Shown here in pieces: positions 26,777-36,187 of a stretch of DNA of 64,000 nt. Source of the stretch: Neorhizobium galegae (GTDB taxonomy: Bacteria > Pseudomonadota > Alphaproteobacteria > Rhizobiales > Rhizobiaceae); the NCBI RefSeq assembly GCF_021391675.1, contig NZ_CP090095.1:3849501-3913500 (forward strand). The letters are read 5' to 3'. Both the position numbers and the translations under genes were made by a program. Numbering within the stretch: the first letter of the stretch is position 1; the number at the start of each line of letters is the position of its first letter. The notes beneath the pieces are model-generated. The model searched no databases. It saw nothing but the letters and a program-made list of their open reading frames with translations, and was not told where the DNA came from.

Positions 26777-27484
26777 CTAGACGATCAGATGTCGCCTGTA
26801 GAACGTTGCCAGCCGGTCGACCGCTTGGTCCACGTACTCCGGCTTGTAATACATGTCGTAATGGCCAGCTCCTTCAACGACAAAAAAATCCTTCTCAGCG
26901 GATGGAGAGAGATCGAACAGGCGTTTGCCGGCCTCATATTGACCAGTCGTGCCGTGCCGACCGCCAACAATTACCTGGAGGGGTTGGGTCAGCAGGTCGG
27001 GCACGAGGTTGAGGGCATCGAAACTGAGCAGGTTGCCGTAGCTGACAAAGAGCAGGCGGTTGCTGGAGTTCGGGTGGCGATATCGCGATTCCCGGTAAAA
27101 GTTGACAGCCTCCAACAAGTCCGGGTCGGTGATGCCTGCGACTTTCGCCTTTTCCAGGCTGTCAGGGATCCAGGGATCCCGGCGCAAATCATCGCCCCGT
27201 GCTTCGGCCGTCCGCTGGTTTCCAACGTCCACAAGGGTTTTGCCCACGTCCGGAAGTATTTTGCGGAACGCCTGTCCGATGTCGTTCGCCACCACCGTTC
27301 CGACCGCCTTGAACCGAAGCTCTGTCAGTGCCGCATTGATCGCGTAGCCACCGCCGGCGCAAATGCCCAGAAGGCCGACGCTATCCTCGTCCACATAAGG
27401 CAACGTCATCAGGTAATCGACCGCACAACGGATGTCTTCAACGCGGGCGGCCGGGTCCTCGAGATCACGCGGTTCGCCGCTGCT
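26777..27484 (-). pseudogene. Dienelactone-hydrolase-like alpha/beta hydrolase, 5' end cut off by IS6 copy B
   Basis: The 3' 235 codons of an alpha/beta hydrolase remain. The frame runs in from the IS6 end at 27485 without a start codon, beginning SSGEPRDLEDPAARVEDIR. The nucleophile elbow is GICAGGGYA (Cys type), and the catalytic His is in GAGHYDMYY. Roughly 60-80 N-terminal residues and the promoter are missing. It is related to the intact hydrolase at 40318. The truncation marks a deletion or recombination junction at the left end of copy B. Confidence 0.85.
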
Positions 27485-28087
27485 GGCATTGTAAACTTAA
27501 CGTTCACGAGGCAATCGTAGGCCGCTTGCACCATGGCGGTTCAGGCGCGAGCGATTTTTGCCCACAGGTTCATCGCCTCTGAACGTAGTTCGCGATGATC
27601 ACTGGAGGAGATGTCATGTCTGGGGATTTGGAACAGGTTGGCAATTGGATCATGGATGGAGACGAAGCGCTGCAAATGGCGCTGTGACTTGAAGCGTTTC
27701 ATGATCCGTTCCCGTCGCCGGACTGGCTGGTGGGAATTTTCCGCCCGATTATTCAAGCTTTTATGCGAACGGTGTTCGACACTTGGCATAATCTCACGCT
27801 TTGCAGCGTCGTAGGATCGAAGCTTGTCGGTGATCATCACTCGCGGCGCGCGGCCTTGGCCCTTCAACAGCCGGCTGAGCGGCGGCGGATCTCGCTGGCA
27901 AAGGCCCGCCCGAATTTCTCTGCCCACAGCCGGACCGTCTGGTGCGAGACAATAATCCCTCGCGCCGCCAGCATGTCCTCGACCATCCGCAAGCTGAGAG
28001 GAAAACGGAAATAGAGCCAGACAGCATGGGCGATGATCTCCGGGGTAAAGCGATGGCGGCGGTAGAGTGGGTCACGATCTGTCATGG
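27485..28087 (-). mobile_element. IS6-family insertion sequence, copy B (internally deleted, right end missing)
   Basis: Nearly identical to copy A from 27510 onward and in the same orientation. Relative to copy A it lacks 157 bases (copy A 11748-11904; junction at 27870/27871). It also lacks about 47 bases of the right end, where IS256-like sequence begins at 28088. The left end reads GGCATTGTAAACTTAACG. It is the right bracket of the 11.4-28.1 kb segment. Confidence 0.88.
27541..28085 (-). pseudogene. IS6-family transposase, inactivated (copy B)
   Basis: The N-terminal HTH part (start 28085) and the C-terminal part are both recognisable and nearly identical to the copy A protein. The 157-base deletion removes the first catalytic Asp (the HLDEAVV block) and shifts the frame. 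No active enzyme can be made. The ends could still be mobilised in trans by copy A where they are intact. Confidence 0.9.
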
Positions 28088-29174
28088 GATCGTGTCCCAT
28101 CGCGTGGTGTAGGTGACGGGGTGGTCACCAGTGTTTTCCGGTAGGGTCGGGTTGTTCAAGACCAACCTGATGGAAGACCACCGATGACCGACGACATGAT
28201 GAACCTGCGCTCACTCGTTGAGAAGAGCGCTGACGCCGATTTGCTGCGCGAGATGATCGGGTTTGCTGCCGAGAAGCTGATGGCGCTGGAGGTCGGCACG
28301 AAGACGGGCGCGGGCTATGGCGAGAAGAATGGCTTCCGACTGGCCCAGCGTAACGGCTATCGCGACCGGGACTGGGAGACACGGGCGGGCACCGTCGAGC
28401 TGCGCATTCCGAAGCTTCGCACAGGCAGCTATTTCCCAAGCTTCCTTGAACCGCGACGTATGGCGGAGAAGGCCCTGACGGCGGTGATCCAGGAAGCCTA
28501 TATCCAGAGCGTTTCAACCCGATCCGTCGATGATCTCGTCAAGGCCATGGGCATGAGCGGCATCTCCAAGAGCCAGGTGTCCCGGCTGTGCGAAGAGATC
28601 GACGAGAAGGTGAAGGCCTTTCTCGACAGGCCCATCGAGGGGGAATGGCCCTACTTGTGGATCGATGCCACCTACCTCAAGGTCCGGCGCGGTGGGCGGA
28701 TCGTCTCTGTCGCGGTCATCATCGCCGTCGGCGTCAACACAGACGGACGTCGTGAGGTGCTCGGCATGGAGATCGGCACATCCGAGGCCGAAGCGATCTG
28801 GACGGAATTCCTGCGCAAGCTGACAAGGCGGGGCCTGCGTGGCGTCAAGCTTGCTGTCTCCGATGCCCATGAAGGCATCAAGGCGGCTGTTTCGAAGGTT
28901 CTGTCCGCCACCTGGCAGCGCTGCAGGGTTCACTTCATGCGCAATGCCTTGGCCCATGTCGGAAAGAGTGGACGCCGCGTTGTCTCCGCCTTCATCGCTA
29001 CTGCATTTGCACAAGACACACCGGAGGCGGCAAGCACCCAGTGGCGCAATGTCGCCGATCAGATCAGGCCGAAGGTGCCGAAACTCGCCAGTCTCATGGA
29101 CGGCGCCGAGCAAGACGTGCTCGCCTATATGACCTTTCCCAGACAACACTGGGCCAAGCTCCACAGCACCAATC
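28088..29174 (+). mobile_element. IS256-family element, right part missing
   Basis: Sequence from the junction with IS6 copy B to the junction with the next IS6 element. It holds an IS256-type transposase gene missing its 3' end. The left flank begins with a small palindrome (GGGATCGTGTCCC). The right terminal repeat is absent, so the element cannot move by itself. The exact left boundary is uncertain by some bases. Confidence 0.75.
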
Positions 29175-29194
29175 GGTATCGCCAAGTTGTTTGA
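28184..29194 (+). pseudogene. IS256-family (MULE) transposase, C-terminally truncated
   Basis: The first 330 residues of an IS256 transposase are intact. Visible blocks are [21 protein letters not shown], the Asp block [29 protein letters not shown] and [13 protein letters not shown]. The frame enters the next IS6 element at the codon after HSTN, where the family continues PLERLN, and stops seven codons later. About 70 C-terminal residues, including the last catalytic acid region, are lost. Confidence 0.9.
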
Positions 29195-29983
29195 AGCAAG
29201 TTGCGCGCGAGCAACTGGACCGAGCTCAGGTGGTCATTTCTGCGGTGTAGTCATGCCAGAGGGCAAACGCATCCGCCCTGGCGTGACGGCAAGACGCGGC
29301 GTTGATTTTGTGGCGGCGGGGCCGGAAGATCAGATTGATCTGGTCGTGGGCAGCGAGAAACCTCTGTGCTTGCCGCGGCGACTTGAATCGGCCGAATATC
29401 TTCTCCCGCTTTCGTGTCGGCCTGTGCGAGACTTCGACCGCATTATTGAGCCCTTTGTGCGCCCGATGCTCGGCGCCTGCCGCGAGGGTTCGGATCGGCT
29501 TGATGTCGCTGCGGAGTTTGTCCGTAACGACAACCCTTGGCATGCCGAACCGAGCAACCAGGCCGCGCAGGAAACGCCTTGCGGCCTTCGCATTTCGACG
29601 TGGCTGAACCAGAATGTCGAGCACATGGCCGTCCGCGTCGATGGCCCGCCATAGCCAATGCTTTTTGCCACGGATCGTGATCACGACCTCATCGATGTGC
29701 CATTTATCGCGAGACGCAGGTCGATCTCGCCGGACACAAACTGCAAAATGCCGCCCGAAGCGATTGACCCAAAGCCGGATTGCTTCCCGGCTGACAATGA
29801 CACCGCGTTCGGCAAGCAGGTCTTCCACGTCGGCGGTGCTGAGCGCGAAGCGATGATAAGCCCATACCGCATAGGCGATGATTTCACGGGCAAAGCGAAA
29901 GCCTTTCAGGCGCGGCATTTGGCACGGGATATTCATCCGGCTCGAATAGCCCACGCAGACAAGTCAAACAACTTGGCAATACC
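29175..29983 (-). mobile_element. IS6-family insertion sequence, third copy (different subtype)
   Basis: An 809-bp element with 20-base terminal inverted repeats, GGTATCGCCAAGTTGTTTGA at the left and the same with one mismatch at the right. It encodes one intact transposase. It differs from copies A and B in both ends and protein. The flanking 8-mers (CACCAATC and AAATCAAG) do not match, and it joins a truncated IS256 to a truncated HxlR gene. This indicates a deletion or recombination after insertion. Confidence 0.9.
29226..29936 (-). CDS. IS6-family DDE transposase (third copy)
   Basis: Transposase of 236 residues from the first ATG at 29936. The HTH region reads VIVSREAIRLWVNRFG. The catalytic triad is Asp in KWHIDEVVI, Asp in VVVTDKLRS and Glu in NNAVEVSHRPTRKRE. 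Length and order are normal and there is no frameshift, so it is probably functional. A GTG six codons upstream is a possible alternative start. Confidence 0.93.
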   Translation of the reverse strand: MNIPCQMPRLKGFRFAREIIAYAVWAYHRFALSTADVEDLLAERGVIVSREAIRLWVNRFGRHFAVCVRRDRPASRDKWHIDEVVITIRGKKHWLWRAIDADGHVLDILVQPRRNAKAARRFLRGLVARFGMPRVVVTDKLRSDIKPIRTLAAGAEHRAHKGLNNAVEVSHRPTRKREKIFGRFKSPRQAQRFLAAHDQINLIFRPRRHKINAASCRHARADAFALWHDYTAEMTT

Positions 29984-30231
29984 AAATCAAGCGGCGTCTC
30001 GACGGGATCACGCACAAAGCTCTTGCTGATGCGTTGAAGAGGCTTGAGCGGAATGGCCTTGTTACGAGAACGGTACTCCCAACGCAATCTGTTGGCGTAG
30101 AGTACGCAATCACTCCAATAGGCCATTCACTGCGGGAGCCATTTGAAGCATTGTGCTCGTGGGCAGCGGCCAACGGCGACAAGGTCGAGGCAGCCGCGCT
30201 GCGCTATGACAACATGGGAAATCGTCGCTGA
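29984..30231 (+). pseudogene. HxlR-family regulator, N-terminus removed at an IS6 junction
   Basis: The frame enters from the IS6 end and reads KRRLDGITHKALADALKRLERNGLV, then GVEYAITPIGHSLREPFEAL. This is the recognition helix, wing and C-terminus of an HxlR winged-helix protein. About 40 N-terminal residues and the promoter are missing. A TTG at 30034 could start a shorter piece, but it would lack half the DNA-binding domain. Confidence 0.85.
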
Positions 30232-30483
30232 CAATGTCGCTGTGTCCGCTTCTGGCGCGTCTGAGCCGTTCAGCACACGCATCCTGATTTGGTCATTTGC
30301 GGGGTTTGTTGCGCTCTAAAATTGCTCCTCGTGATCTTTGATATATAGAAGCTAATGATCGAACAATGTCCGGTTTTGCCGCTTTCGAGCCGAAAGCTCT
30401 ACTACGCATTCTTAGGTCCTTAAATATATCTTTACCGCCCGCCGTGACTATAGCGGTTTCTCAACCTCAGGTTATGGTTGGCC

Positions 30484-32217
30484 ATGAGCAGACGGTGCAC
30501 AGACAGTTCGAACCTTGCATCCTGGGCCGCAGCCGCCGGGCGCGAAATCTTGCGGATCGGCTATTCGGATCGCATCATCGGACAGATGATTCCCGATGTT
30601 CTGCGGGTCATCGTTGAGACCAGACAATTGCAATTGGAGCCCAAGGCCGCCGTTTATCTCAATGGCGACATCGCGCAGACGGCGATGTTGGCGGGCCATT
30701 ACAACATCCATTGGTCTCAGATCGAAAACTCTATTGCCATATGCGACACGGTCCAGATCGGCCCCGATCCCCATCTCGACCTCACACGGATAATGGTTCC
30801 AATCGGAGGTCCTGCTACAGAGCCTGTCGGCACCCTGTTGGTCTATACCGGCAACGACGGTGACTACCAATATGCAGTTGCGCTCGCCATGTTGGCACAA
30901 GACATTTATACCGTCATTGACGGCAAGCGGCAGAGGGCCGACAAGAAGTCGGCGCCTGTGCCGGGGGTAAGCCGCCGGCTTGTCGATGAAACAGATGGAG
31001 GAAATCTGGGTGACAATGTCCTCGACCTCCTACGGATGACAATCGACAATTTCCCCGGCGGCATATGTGTCCTGTCCAGTGACCTGACGGTCGCCATGAC
31101 CAATAAGCGCTTCTATGAGATTCTGACCCTGCCCGAGGCGCTGTTTCCCGCCGGCAGCAATTTCGGAGACATTCTGCGGTTCAATGCGGCTCGCGGCGAA
31201 TATGGCCAGGGCGATGTTGAGGAATTGGCGCAAGAGCGCATTCGCCACGTCAAATTGTTTGTCGACCATGCGTTCGATCGCGATACCGCTTCCGGGCTTG
31301 TGCTCGAGGTTCGCTCCACCCCGTCGCCCGGCGGGGGATGTGTCCTGACCTATGTCGATGTCACCGCCCGCAAGATGGCCGAGCGCGAATTGCTGCACCA
31401 TCGTGACCGGTTGGAGGAGATCGTGACGGAACGCACGGCCGAAATCGAGATGCAGGCAAAGAAGCTGGAGCGGTTGCTGAACCAAGAACGGCATGTCAAC
31501 GAACAGCAGCGCCAGTTCGTGGCCATGGCATCGCATGAGTTCCGCACGCCGCTGGCCATCATAGACGGGGCGGCCCAGCGTCTGATACGGCGTAAAAGCG
31601 AAGTTACGCCCGAATTCGTTGGCGAGAAGGTCGGTCAGATCCGTAGCTCGGTATCGCGCATGGTCGACCTGATGGAAAGCATCCTCGCTGTCGGCCGGCT
31701 CGACCATGGCATGGTCGACGTCCGGCCGGAACCCTGCGCCATTGCTGATCTGATCCGGCTTTGCGCCGGAAGCCAGCGCGATATCACGCCCAGCCATCGC
31801 TTCAATCTGGATCTGGAGCATCTGCCGACGACGATCGCGGCTGATCGGTCTGCACTGCAGCAGGTCTTTACCAACCTTCTCTCCAACGCAGTCAAATATG
31901 CACCCAACTCACCCGAGATCGACGTTCGGGGATGGCAGGAAAACGGCAGCGTTCATGTATCTGTCAGGGATCAGGGCATCGGGATCGACGCCGACGACCT
32001 GCCGAAGATGTTCCAGCGTTATTTTCGGGCACGCACGTCCACCGGCATAGCCGGGACGGGCATTGGGCTCAACTTGGTGCAGCAGATCGTCGAACTTCAC
32101 CGGGGCACGATTTCGGTCACAAGTGAAAAAGATCAGGGGTCGGTCTTCACCATCACCCTTCCATTTGCTGCAGCCGACAAGATCACATCAGATATCCACA
32201 AAACAGAGCCTGCCTGA
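30484..32217 (+). CDS. PAS-containing sensor histidine kinase
   Basis: Sensor kinase of 577 residues without membrane helices, so probably cytoplasmic. Residues 1 to about 150 form a domain I do not recognise (AVYLNGDIAQTAMLAGHYNIHWSQI). A PAS domain follows (about 175-290) and then a coiled-coil linker. The HisKA phospho-acceptor His is about residue 351 in ASHEFRTPL. The ATPase domain has the N box NLLSNAVKY, the G1 box DQGIGI and the G2 box GTGIGLNLV. The ATG at 30484 is the first in frame. Its partner response-regulator gene, 13 bases downstream, is cut to a stump. Confidence 0.9.
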   Translation: MSRRCTDSSNLASWAAAAGREILRIGYSDRIIGQMIPDVLRVIVETRQLQLEPKAAVYLNGDIAQTAMLAGHYNIHWSQIENSIAICDTVQIGPDPHLDLTRIMVPIGGPATEPVGTLLVYTGNDGDYQYAVALAMLAQDIYTVIDGKRQRADKKSAPVPGVSRRLVDETDGGNLGDNVLDLLRMTIDNFPGGICVLSSDLTVAMTNKRFYEILTLPEALFPAGSNFGDILRFNAARGEYGQGDVEELAQERIRHVKLFVDHAFDRDTASGLVLEVRSTPSPGGGCVLTYVDVTARKMAERELLHHRDRLEEIVTERTAEIEMQAKKLERLLNQERHVNEQQRQFVAMASHEFRTPLAIIDGAAQRLIRRKSEVTPEFVGEKVGQIRSSVSRMVDLMESILAVGRLDHGMVDVRPEPCAIADLIRLCAGSQRDITPSHRFNLDLEHLPTTIAADRSALQQVFTNLLSNAVKYAPNSPEIDVRGWQENGSVHVSVRDQGIGIDADDLPKMFQRYFRARTSTGIAGTGIGLNLVQQIVELHRGTISVTSEKDQGSVFTITLPFAAADKITSDIHKTEPA

Positions 32218-32230
32218 GGGGGGATTCAGC

Positions 32231-32344
32231 ATGAGCAAGATTACTATCCTGTGCATCGAAGACGAGGACGCGATTCGCACTCTCGTGGTGGAAGAACTGG
32301 AGGATGCCGGCTTCAACACGTTGCAGGCCAGCAACGGCTCCTGA
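32231..32344 (+). pseudogene. Response regulator, truncated after 37 codons
   Basis: The frame begins MSKITILCIEDEDAIRTLV, the first strand and acidic pocket of a CheY-like receiver. It ends at a stop after QASNGS, before the phospho-acceptor Asp (near residue 53) and any output domain. What follows is unrelated sequence leading to a formyltransferase fragment, so a deletion or fusion junction lies near 32340. The spacing to the kinase shows it was the cognate partner. Confidence 0.85.
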
Positions 32345-32398
32345 ACATTAAAGGGGCACGGATATACGGTAGCGGCTTCAGCCGGGGGCGCGGCTTGC

Positions 32399-32715
32399 TC
32401 AAAGCGGCAAACTAAGGTCTTCGGCGGCGATATGGCTGACGGTTTCGACGAACAGTGCGCACTCGGCCTGCATGACGTTTCGTTCGATGGTTTCGACAGT
32501 ATCGACCGGTGTGATTTCGACCGATTTACGGGCAATGACGCGGCCGTGATCATATTCGCCATCTACCAGATGCACTGTTGCCCCGGTTATAGTCTCTCCA
32601 GCATCGAAGACGGCTTGGTGAACACTGCGGCCATACATGCCTTTCCCGCTGAACTTGGGAAGGAGTGCAGGATGGACGTTCAATATCCGACCTTCAAAGG
32701 CTTCCAGTGTCCGCT
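32399..32715 (-). pseudogene. Formyltransferase (PurN-like) C-terminal fragment
   Basis: About 105 codons running out of the IS21 left end: KRTLEAFEGRILNVHPALLPKF, GKGMYGRSVHQAVFDAGE and GATVHLVDGEYDHG. This is the second half of a phosphoribosylglycinamide-formyltransferase-type fold, including the His-Pro and Asp catalytic region. The N-terminal half is missing, and nothing matching it is found beyond the IS21. It may be a formyltransferase other than PurN. Confidence 0.8.
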
Positions 32716-32814
32716 TGTGTTCCGGCGTGCAAATTTGACCCCGTTGGCGGGGTAATCGGCGTCCAATTTTGCCCCCCCTCAGATTTCATCTGACCATCCG
32801 GCTTTTGACGGCGG

Positions 32815-34326
32815 ATGGAGCGGGAGTTGAAGCGAGTGGATACGATTGCGCGTGTTCGACGGGCCTTCCATGTGCAGGGCTGGTCGGTGAAGAAGATTGT
32901 CCGGGAACTCCACGTGTCGCGCAACACGGTTCGCAAGATTCTGCGTTCCGACGAGACCGATTTTGCCTATGAACGCGAGCGACAACCGCTGCCGAGGGTC
33001 GGAGCCTGGAAGGCCGAGATCGAGCGGTTTCTGGTTGCCAATGAGGGCAAGCCGTCGCGTGAACGGCTAACGCTGATCCGGATTTACGAGGAGGTTCGGG
33101 CACTCGGCTACGATGGCAGTTATGACGCGATCCGGCGATACGCCAAGACCTGGGCGAAGAACCGGGGAGCCGTGACGGCGGAAGCCTATGTGCCCCTCTA
33201 TTACGCGCCAGGAGAAGCCTACCAGTTCGACTGGAGCCACGAGATCATTCTGGTCAACGGGGTGACAACGACCGTGAAGGTCGCGCACGTCCGGCTCTGC
33301 CACAGCCGGATGATGTTCGCCCGAGCCTATATGCGTGAGAGCCAGGAGATGGTGTTCGATGCCCATGACAAGGCCTTCGCCTTCTTCCGTGGCACCTGCA
33401 CGCGCGGCATCTACGATAACATGAAGACTGCGGTCGAGGCGGTGTTCGTCGGCAAGGAGCGACAATACAATCGCCGCTTCCTGCAGATGTGCAGCCACTA
33501 TCTGGTCCATCCCGTTGCCTGCACGCCCGCATCCGGATGGGAGAAGGGACAGGTCGAGAACCAGGTCGGTCTCGTGCGCGAGCGCTTCTTCACGCCACGC
33601 CTACGGGTCAAAAGCCTGGAGGAGCTGAACGTCTGGCTGCTCGACAAATGCGTCGCCTACGCCAAGGCACACCGCCATCCCGAGCAGACCGAGCGGATGA
33701 TCTGGCAGATTTTCGAGGAGGAGCGCGGCAGCCTGGTGCACTACGTTGGACCGTTCGATGGCTTCCACTGCGTTCCCGCCTCGGTGTCGAAGACCTGCAC
33801 GGTCCGCTTCGACAACAACAAATACTCGGTCCTATCGACGGCGGTCGGCCGCCCTGTTGAGGTTCACGCCTATGCCGAGAAGATCGTCATCAGGCAGGAC
33901 GGCGTGAACGTCGGTGAGCATCCTCGTTGCTTTGGCCGTGGCGAGGCGATCTACGATCCCTGGCATTACGTCCCTGTTCTGGCTCGTAAACCCGGTGCTT
34001 TGCGCAATGGTGCGCCGTTCCGGGAATGGGTCTTACCCGCAGCGATGGAGAAAGTGCGCCGGCGGCTGAAGAGCGTCCATGATGGTGATCGGCAGATGGT
34101 CACCATCCTCGGCTGTGTTCCCACCGACGGTCTGGCGGCTGTCGATGCTGCCTGCCAGGAGGCTTTGGATCACGGCGTCTGCTCAGCCTCGGTGATCATC
34201 AACATTCTGGCCCGCAGCCGTGATCCGGCTCCGGCCGCAACCCTGCAAACCCCGGATGCGCTGCGTCTGACCCATGAACCGGTCGCCGATTGCGCACGCT
34301 ATGACAGCCTCAGGAGGGCAAGCTGA
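32815..34326 (+). CDS. istA: IS21 transposase IstA
   Basis: Transposase of 503 residues. An N-terminal helix-turn-helix ([21 protein letters not shown]) precedes the integrase core. Catalytic acids are Asp in AYQFDWSHE, Asp in [12 protein letters not shown] and Glu in [10 protein letters not shown]. The C-terminal region matches full-length IstA. Its stop overlaps the istB start by one base (TGATG), so translation is coupled. No truncation is visible. Confidence 0.95.
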   Translation: MERELKRVDTIARVRRAFHVQGWSVKKIVRELHVSRNTVRKILRSDETDFAYERERQPLPRVGAWKAEIERFLVANEGKPSRERLTLIRIYEEVRALGYDGSYDAIRRYAKTWAKNRGAVTAEAYVPLYYAPGEAYQFDWSHEIILVNGVTTTVKVAHVRLCHSRMMFARAYMRESQEMVFDAHDKAFAFFRGTCTRGIYDNMKTAVEAVFVGKERQYNRRFLQMCSHYLVHPVACTPASGWEKGQVENQVGLVRERFFTPRLRVKSLEELNVWLLDKCVAYAKAHRHPEQTERMIWQIFEEERGSLVHYVGPFDGFHCVPASVSKTCTVRFDNNKYSVLSTAVGRPVEVHAYAEKIVIRQDGVNVGEHPRCFGRGEAIYDPWHYVPVLARKPGALRNGAPFREWVLPAAMEKVRRRLKSVHDGDRQMVTILGCVPTDGLAAVDAACQEALDHGVCSASVIINILARSRDPAPAATLQTPDALRLTHEPVADCARYDSLRRAS

Positions 34327-35060
34327 TGGAACGCACGCAAGTTCTCGAACTGATGAGCACGCTGAAGCTCTATGGAATGCGCAGCGCCTACGACGAGGTC
34401 ATGGGCAACGGCATCAAACGGCAGCACGAACCGCCGCGCATCGTCGGCGATCTCTTGCAATCGGAGATCGCCGAGAAGCAGGCACGCTCCATTCGCTACC
34501 AGCTCAGCATCGCCAAGCTGCCGCTCGCCAAGGACATCGATGACTTCGACTTCGCCGATACGCCCGTCAATGAATCCCTGGTGCGGGAGCTGGCAACCGG
34601 CACCTTCGTCGCCGATCAGCGCAATGTCGTTCTCGTCGGCGGCACGGGAACCGGAAAGAGCCACCTCGCCATCGCAATTGCCCGTGCGTTGATCCGCAAC
34701 GGAACACGCGGGCGCTTCTTCAACGTCGTCGATCTGGTCAATCGGTTGGAAACGGAAACGCGTAGCGGCAAGCAAGGGCGGACGGCCGACTATCTCAACC
34801 GTCTCGACTTCATCATCCTCGACGAACTCGGATACCTGCCTTTCGCCCAGGCCGGAGGTCAGCTCCTGTTCCATCTGATCAGCAGGCTCTACGAGCGCAC
34901 GTCGATCATCGTCACCACGAACCTGGCGTTCGGCGAATGGCCATCAGTGTTCGGGGACGCCAAAATGACGACAGCACTTCTGGACCGTCTGACCCATCAT
35001 TGCGAGATTGTCGAAACCGGAAACGAGTCCTGGCGCTTCAAGAACCGCTCTCAAGGCTAA
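34326..35060 (+). CDS. istB: IS21 helper ATPase IstB
   Basis: AAA+ ATPase of 244 residues that assists IstA in target selection. Walker A is [12 protein letters not shown] (about 100-110), Walker B is [12 protein letters not shown], and sensor-1 lies in [12 protein letters not shown]. The N-terminal helical region is of normal length. It is translationally coupled to istA. Confidence 0.95.
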   Translation: MERTQVLELMSTLKLYGMRSAYDEVMGNGIKRQHEPPRIVGDLLQSEIAEKQARSIRYQLSIAKLPLAKDIDDFDFADTPVNESLVRELATGTFVADQRNVVLVGGTGTGKSHLAIAIARALIRNGTRGRFFNVVDLVNRLETETRSGKQGRTADYLNRLDFIILDELGYLPFAQAGGQLLFHLISRLYERTSIIVTTNLAFGEWPSVFGDAKMTTALLDRLTHHCEIVETGNESWRFKNRSQG

Positions 35061-35212
35061 AGCCGAAGACGATCATCACCCGCACTTGGCCTACCCTCTG
35101 CAACCCCGGCCAGCGCCGGGCAGGCCAAGCGCTGATCTACACCACCAGGGGGGCAAAATTGGATGCCGATAAGGGGGGAATTTTGGACGCCGATTGACAG
35201 CCAGAAACGCCA

Positions 35213-35296
35213 AAAGCCCCGTGCTGGGGCTTTGATGTTGATCGTTTGCGTTTGATTTTTGGTTGCGGGGGCCTGAGCCCACGGAGACTTGCAAAT
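35213..35296. repeat. Dispersed repeat with hairpin and tRNA-3'-like block, copy 1
   Basis: AAAGCCCC/GGGGCTTT forms a hairpin (35213-35233). It is followed by GATGTTGATCGTTTGCGTTT, then GGTTGCGGGGGCCTGA and GGAGACTTGCAAAT. The same sequence with few changes is at 61122. Read on the minus strand, GCCCCCGCAACCA looks like a tRNA acceptor end with CCA followed by a terminator, but no tRNA body is attached. It lies immediately beyond the IS21 right end. Confidence 0.65.
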
Positions 35297-35372
35297 ATTT
35301 TGCTCTTGGACAGATTCGAACCGCCGACAGGTCGGTCGGAGTTCCAACCTAGAAGACCGAGCAAGCGAGACC

Positions 35373-36149
35373 TCAGCTCATCCACTGCCCGCCGTCGACA
35401 TTGTAACATTGCGCAACAACGTAGCTGGCATCCGAGGAGGCCAAAAATACTGCCATTCCGGTGAGGTCTTCCGCCCTACCCATGCGTCCGAAAGGAACGG
35501 CAGCGGCGACTTCCTTCTTCTTTTGCCCAGGAGCTTTGTTTTCGTATTTGGCGAAGAAGGCATCGACGCCGTCCCAGTGCTCACCGTCAACGACACCTGG
35601 AGCGATGGCGTTGACGTTGATCTTGTGTTCGATGAGGTTCAATGCAGCCGATTGAGTGAGGCTGATGATTGCCGCTTTTGTGGCGCAGTAGACCGCCACA
35701 AGCGGCTCTCCCCGGCGGCCCGCCTGGGATGCCATGTTGATGATCTTGCCGCCCTTGCCTTGTGAAATCATCTGCTTCGCGACAGCCTGCAGCATGAACA
35801 GCGAACCGTAGACGTTCACGTCGAAGGCTCTCCGGTAGTCAGCCTCAGTGATTTCCACAATCGGGGCCGCCGTGAAGAGCGCCGCGTTGTTGATCAGGAT
35901 GTCGATGCTCCCGAATGCACCCGCCACCTTGGCGACAGCCTCGTCAATGCTCTGCTTGTTCGTCACGTCGACCTTCACCGCGATGGCGCTATCGCCGAGT
36001 TCCATTGCCGCGGTTTCTGCGCGGGCGATGTCGATGTCGCAGATTGCCACGCCCGCACCTTCGGCGATGTATGCTCTGGCAAAGGCAAGGCCGATGCCTC
36101 GCGCGGCTCCCGTGATGATGGCTGTCTTGCCCTCCAATTTTCCTGGCAT
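35373..36149 (-). CDS. smoS: Sorbitol (L-iditol 2-) dehydrogenase, SDR family
   Basis: Classical SDR of 258 residues, very like the Rhodobacter SmoS sorbitol dehydrogenase. It has TGAARGIGLAFA for cofactor, ILINNAALF, Ser in INMASQAGRRGE, and YCATKAA with Tyr and Lys of the catalytic set. GVVDGEHWDGVD and the C-terminus YNVDGGQWMS are characteristic of this subfamily. It would oxidise sorbitol to fructose (and possibly galactitol or iditol) in the cytoplasm. No polyol transporter is adjacent; the closest upstream gene on the same strand is an unknown protein 38 bases away. Confidence 0.88.
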   Translation of the reverse strand: MPGKLEGKTAIITGAARGIGLAFARAYIAEGAGVAICDIDIARAETAAMELGDSAIAVKVDVTNKQSIDEAVAKVAGAFGSIDILINNAALFTAAPIVEITEADYRRAFDVNVYGSLFMLQAVAKQMISQGKGGKIINMASQAGRRGEPLVAVYCATKAAIISLTQSAALNLIEHKINVNAIAPGVVDGEHWDGVDAFFAKYENKAPGQKKKEVAAAVPFGRMGRAEDLTGMAVFLASSDASYVVAQCYNVDGGQWMS

Positions 36150-36187
36150 CTAAAACCTCCGACGTTTGTTCTGGTTATCTGAGTGGG

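Larger units (their letters stand above)
32716..35199 (+). mobile_element. IS21-family insertion sequence
   Basis: A 2484-bp element carrying istA and istB. The left end TGTGTTCCGGCGTGCAAATTTG and the inverse of the right end, TGTCAATCGGCGTCCAAAATTC, align closely. Each end also carries a further internal copy of an ATCGGCRTCCAATTTTGCCCC unit, the multiple-repeat ends typical of IS21. No clear target duplication is seen. It separates a formyltransferase fragment from a tRNA-3'-like repeat. Confidence 0.88.

Noticed and set aside
29175..29983. Treating the third IS6 element as another copy of A/B
   Set aside because: Its terminal repeats (GGTATYGCCAAG) and protein differ clearly; it is a separate IS6 subtype.
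32716..32727. IS21 left end placed at 32728 (TGCAAATTTG)
   Set aside because: Starting at 32716 (TGTGTTCCGGCG) gives a much better alignment with the inverted right end.
35308..35330. GATTCGAACC, which looks like a tRNA T-loop
   Set aside because: No matching acceptor, D or anticodon arms could be placed around it, so no tRNA gene is called.
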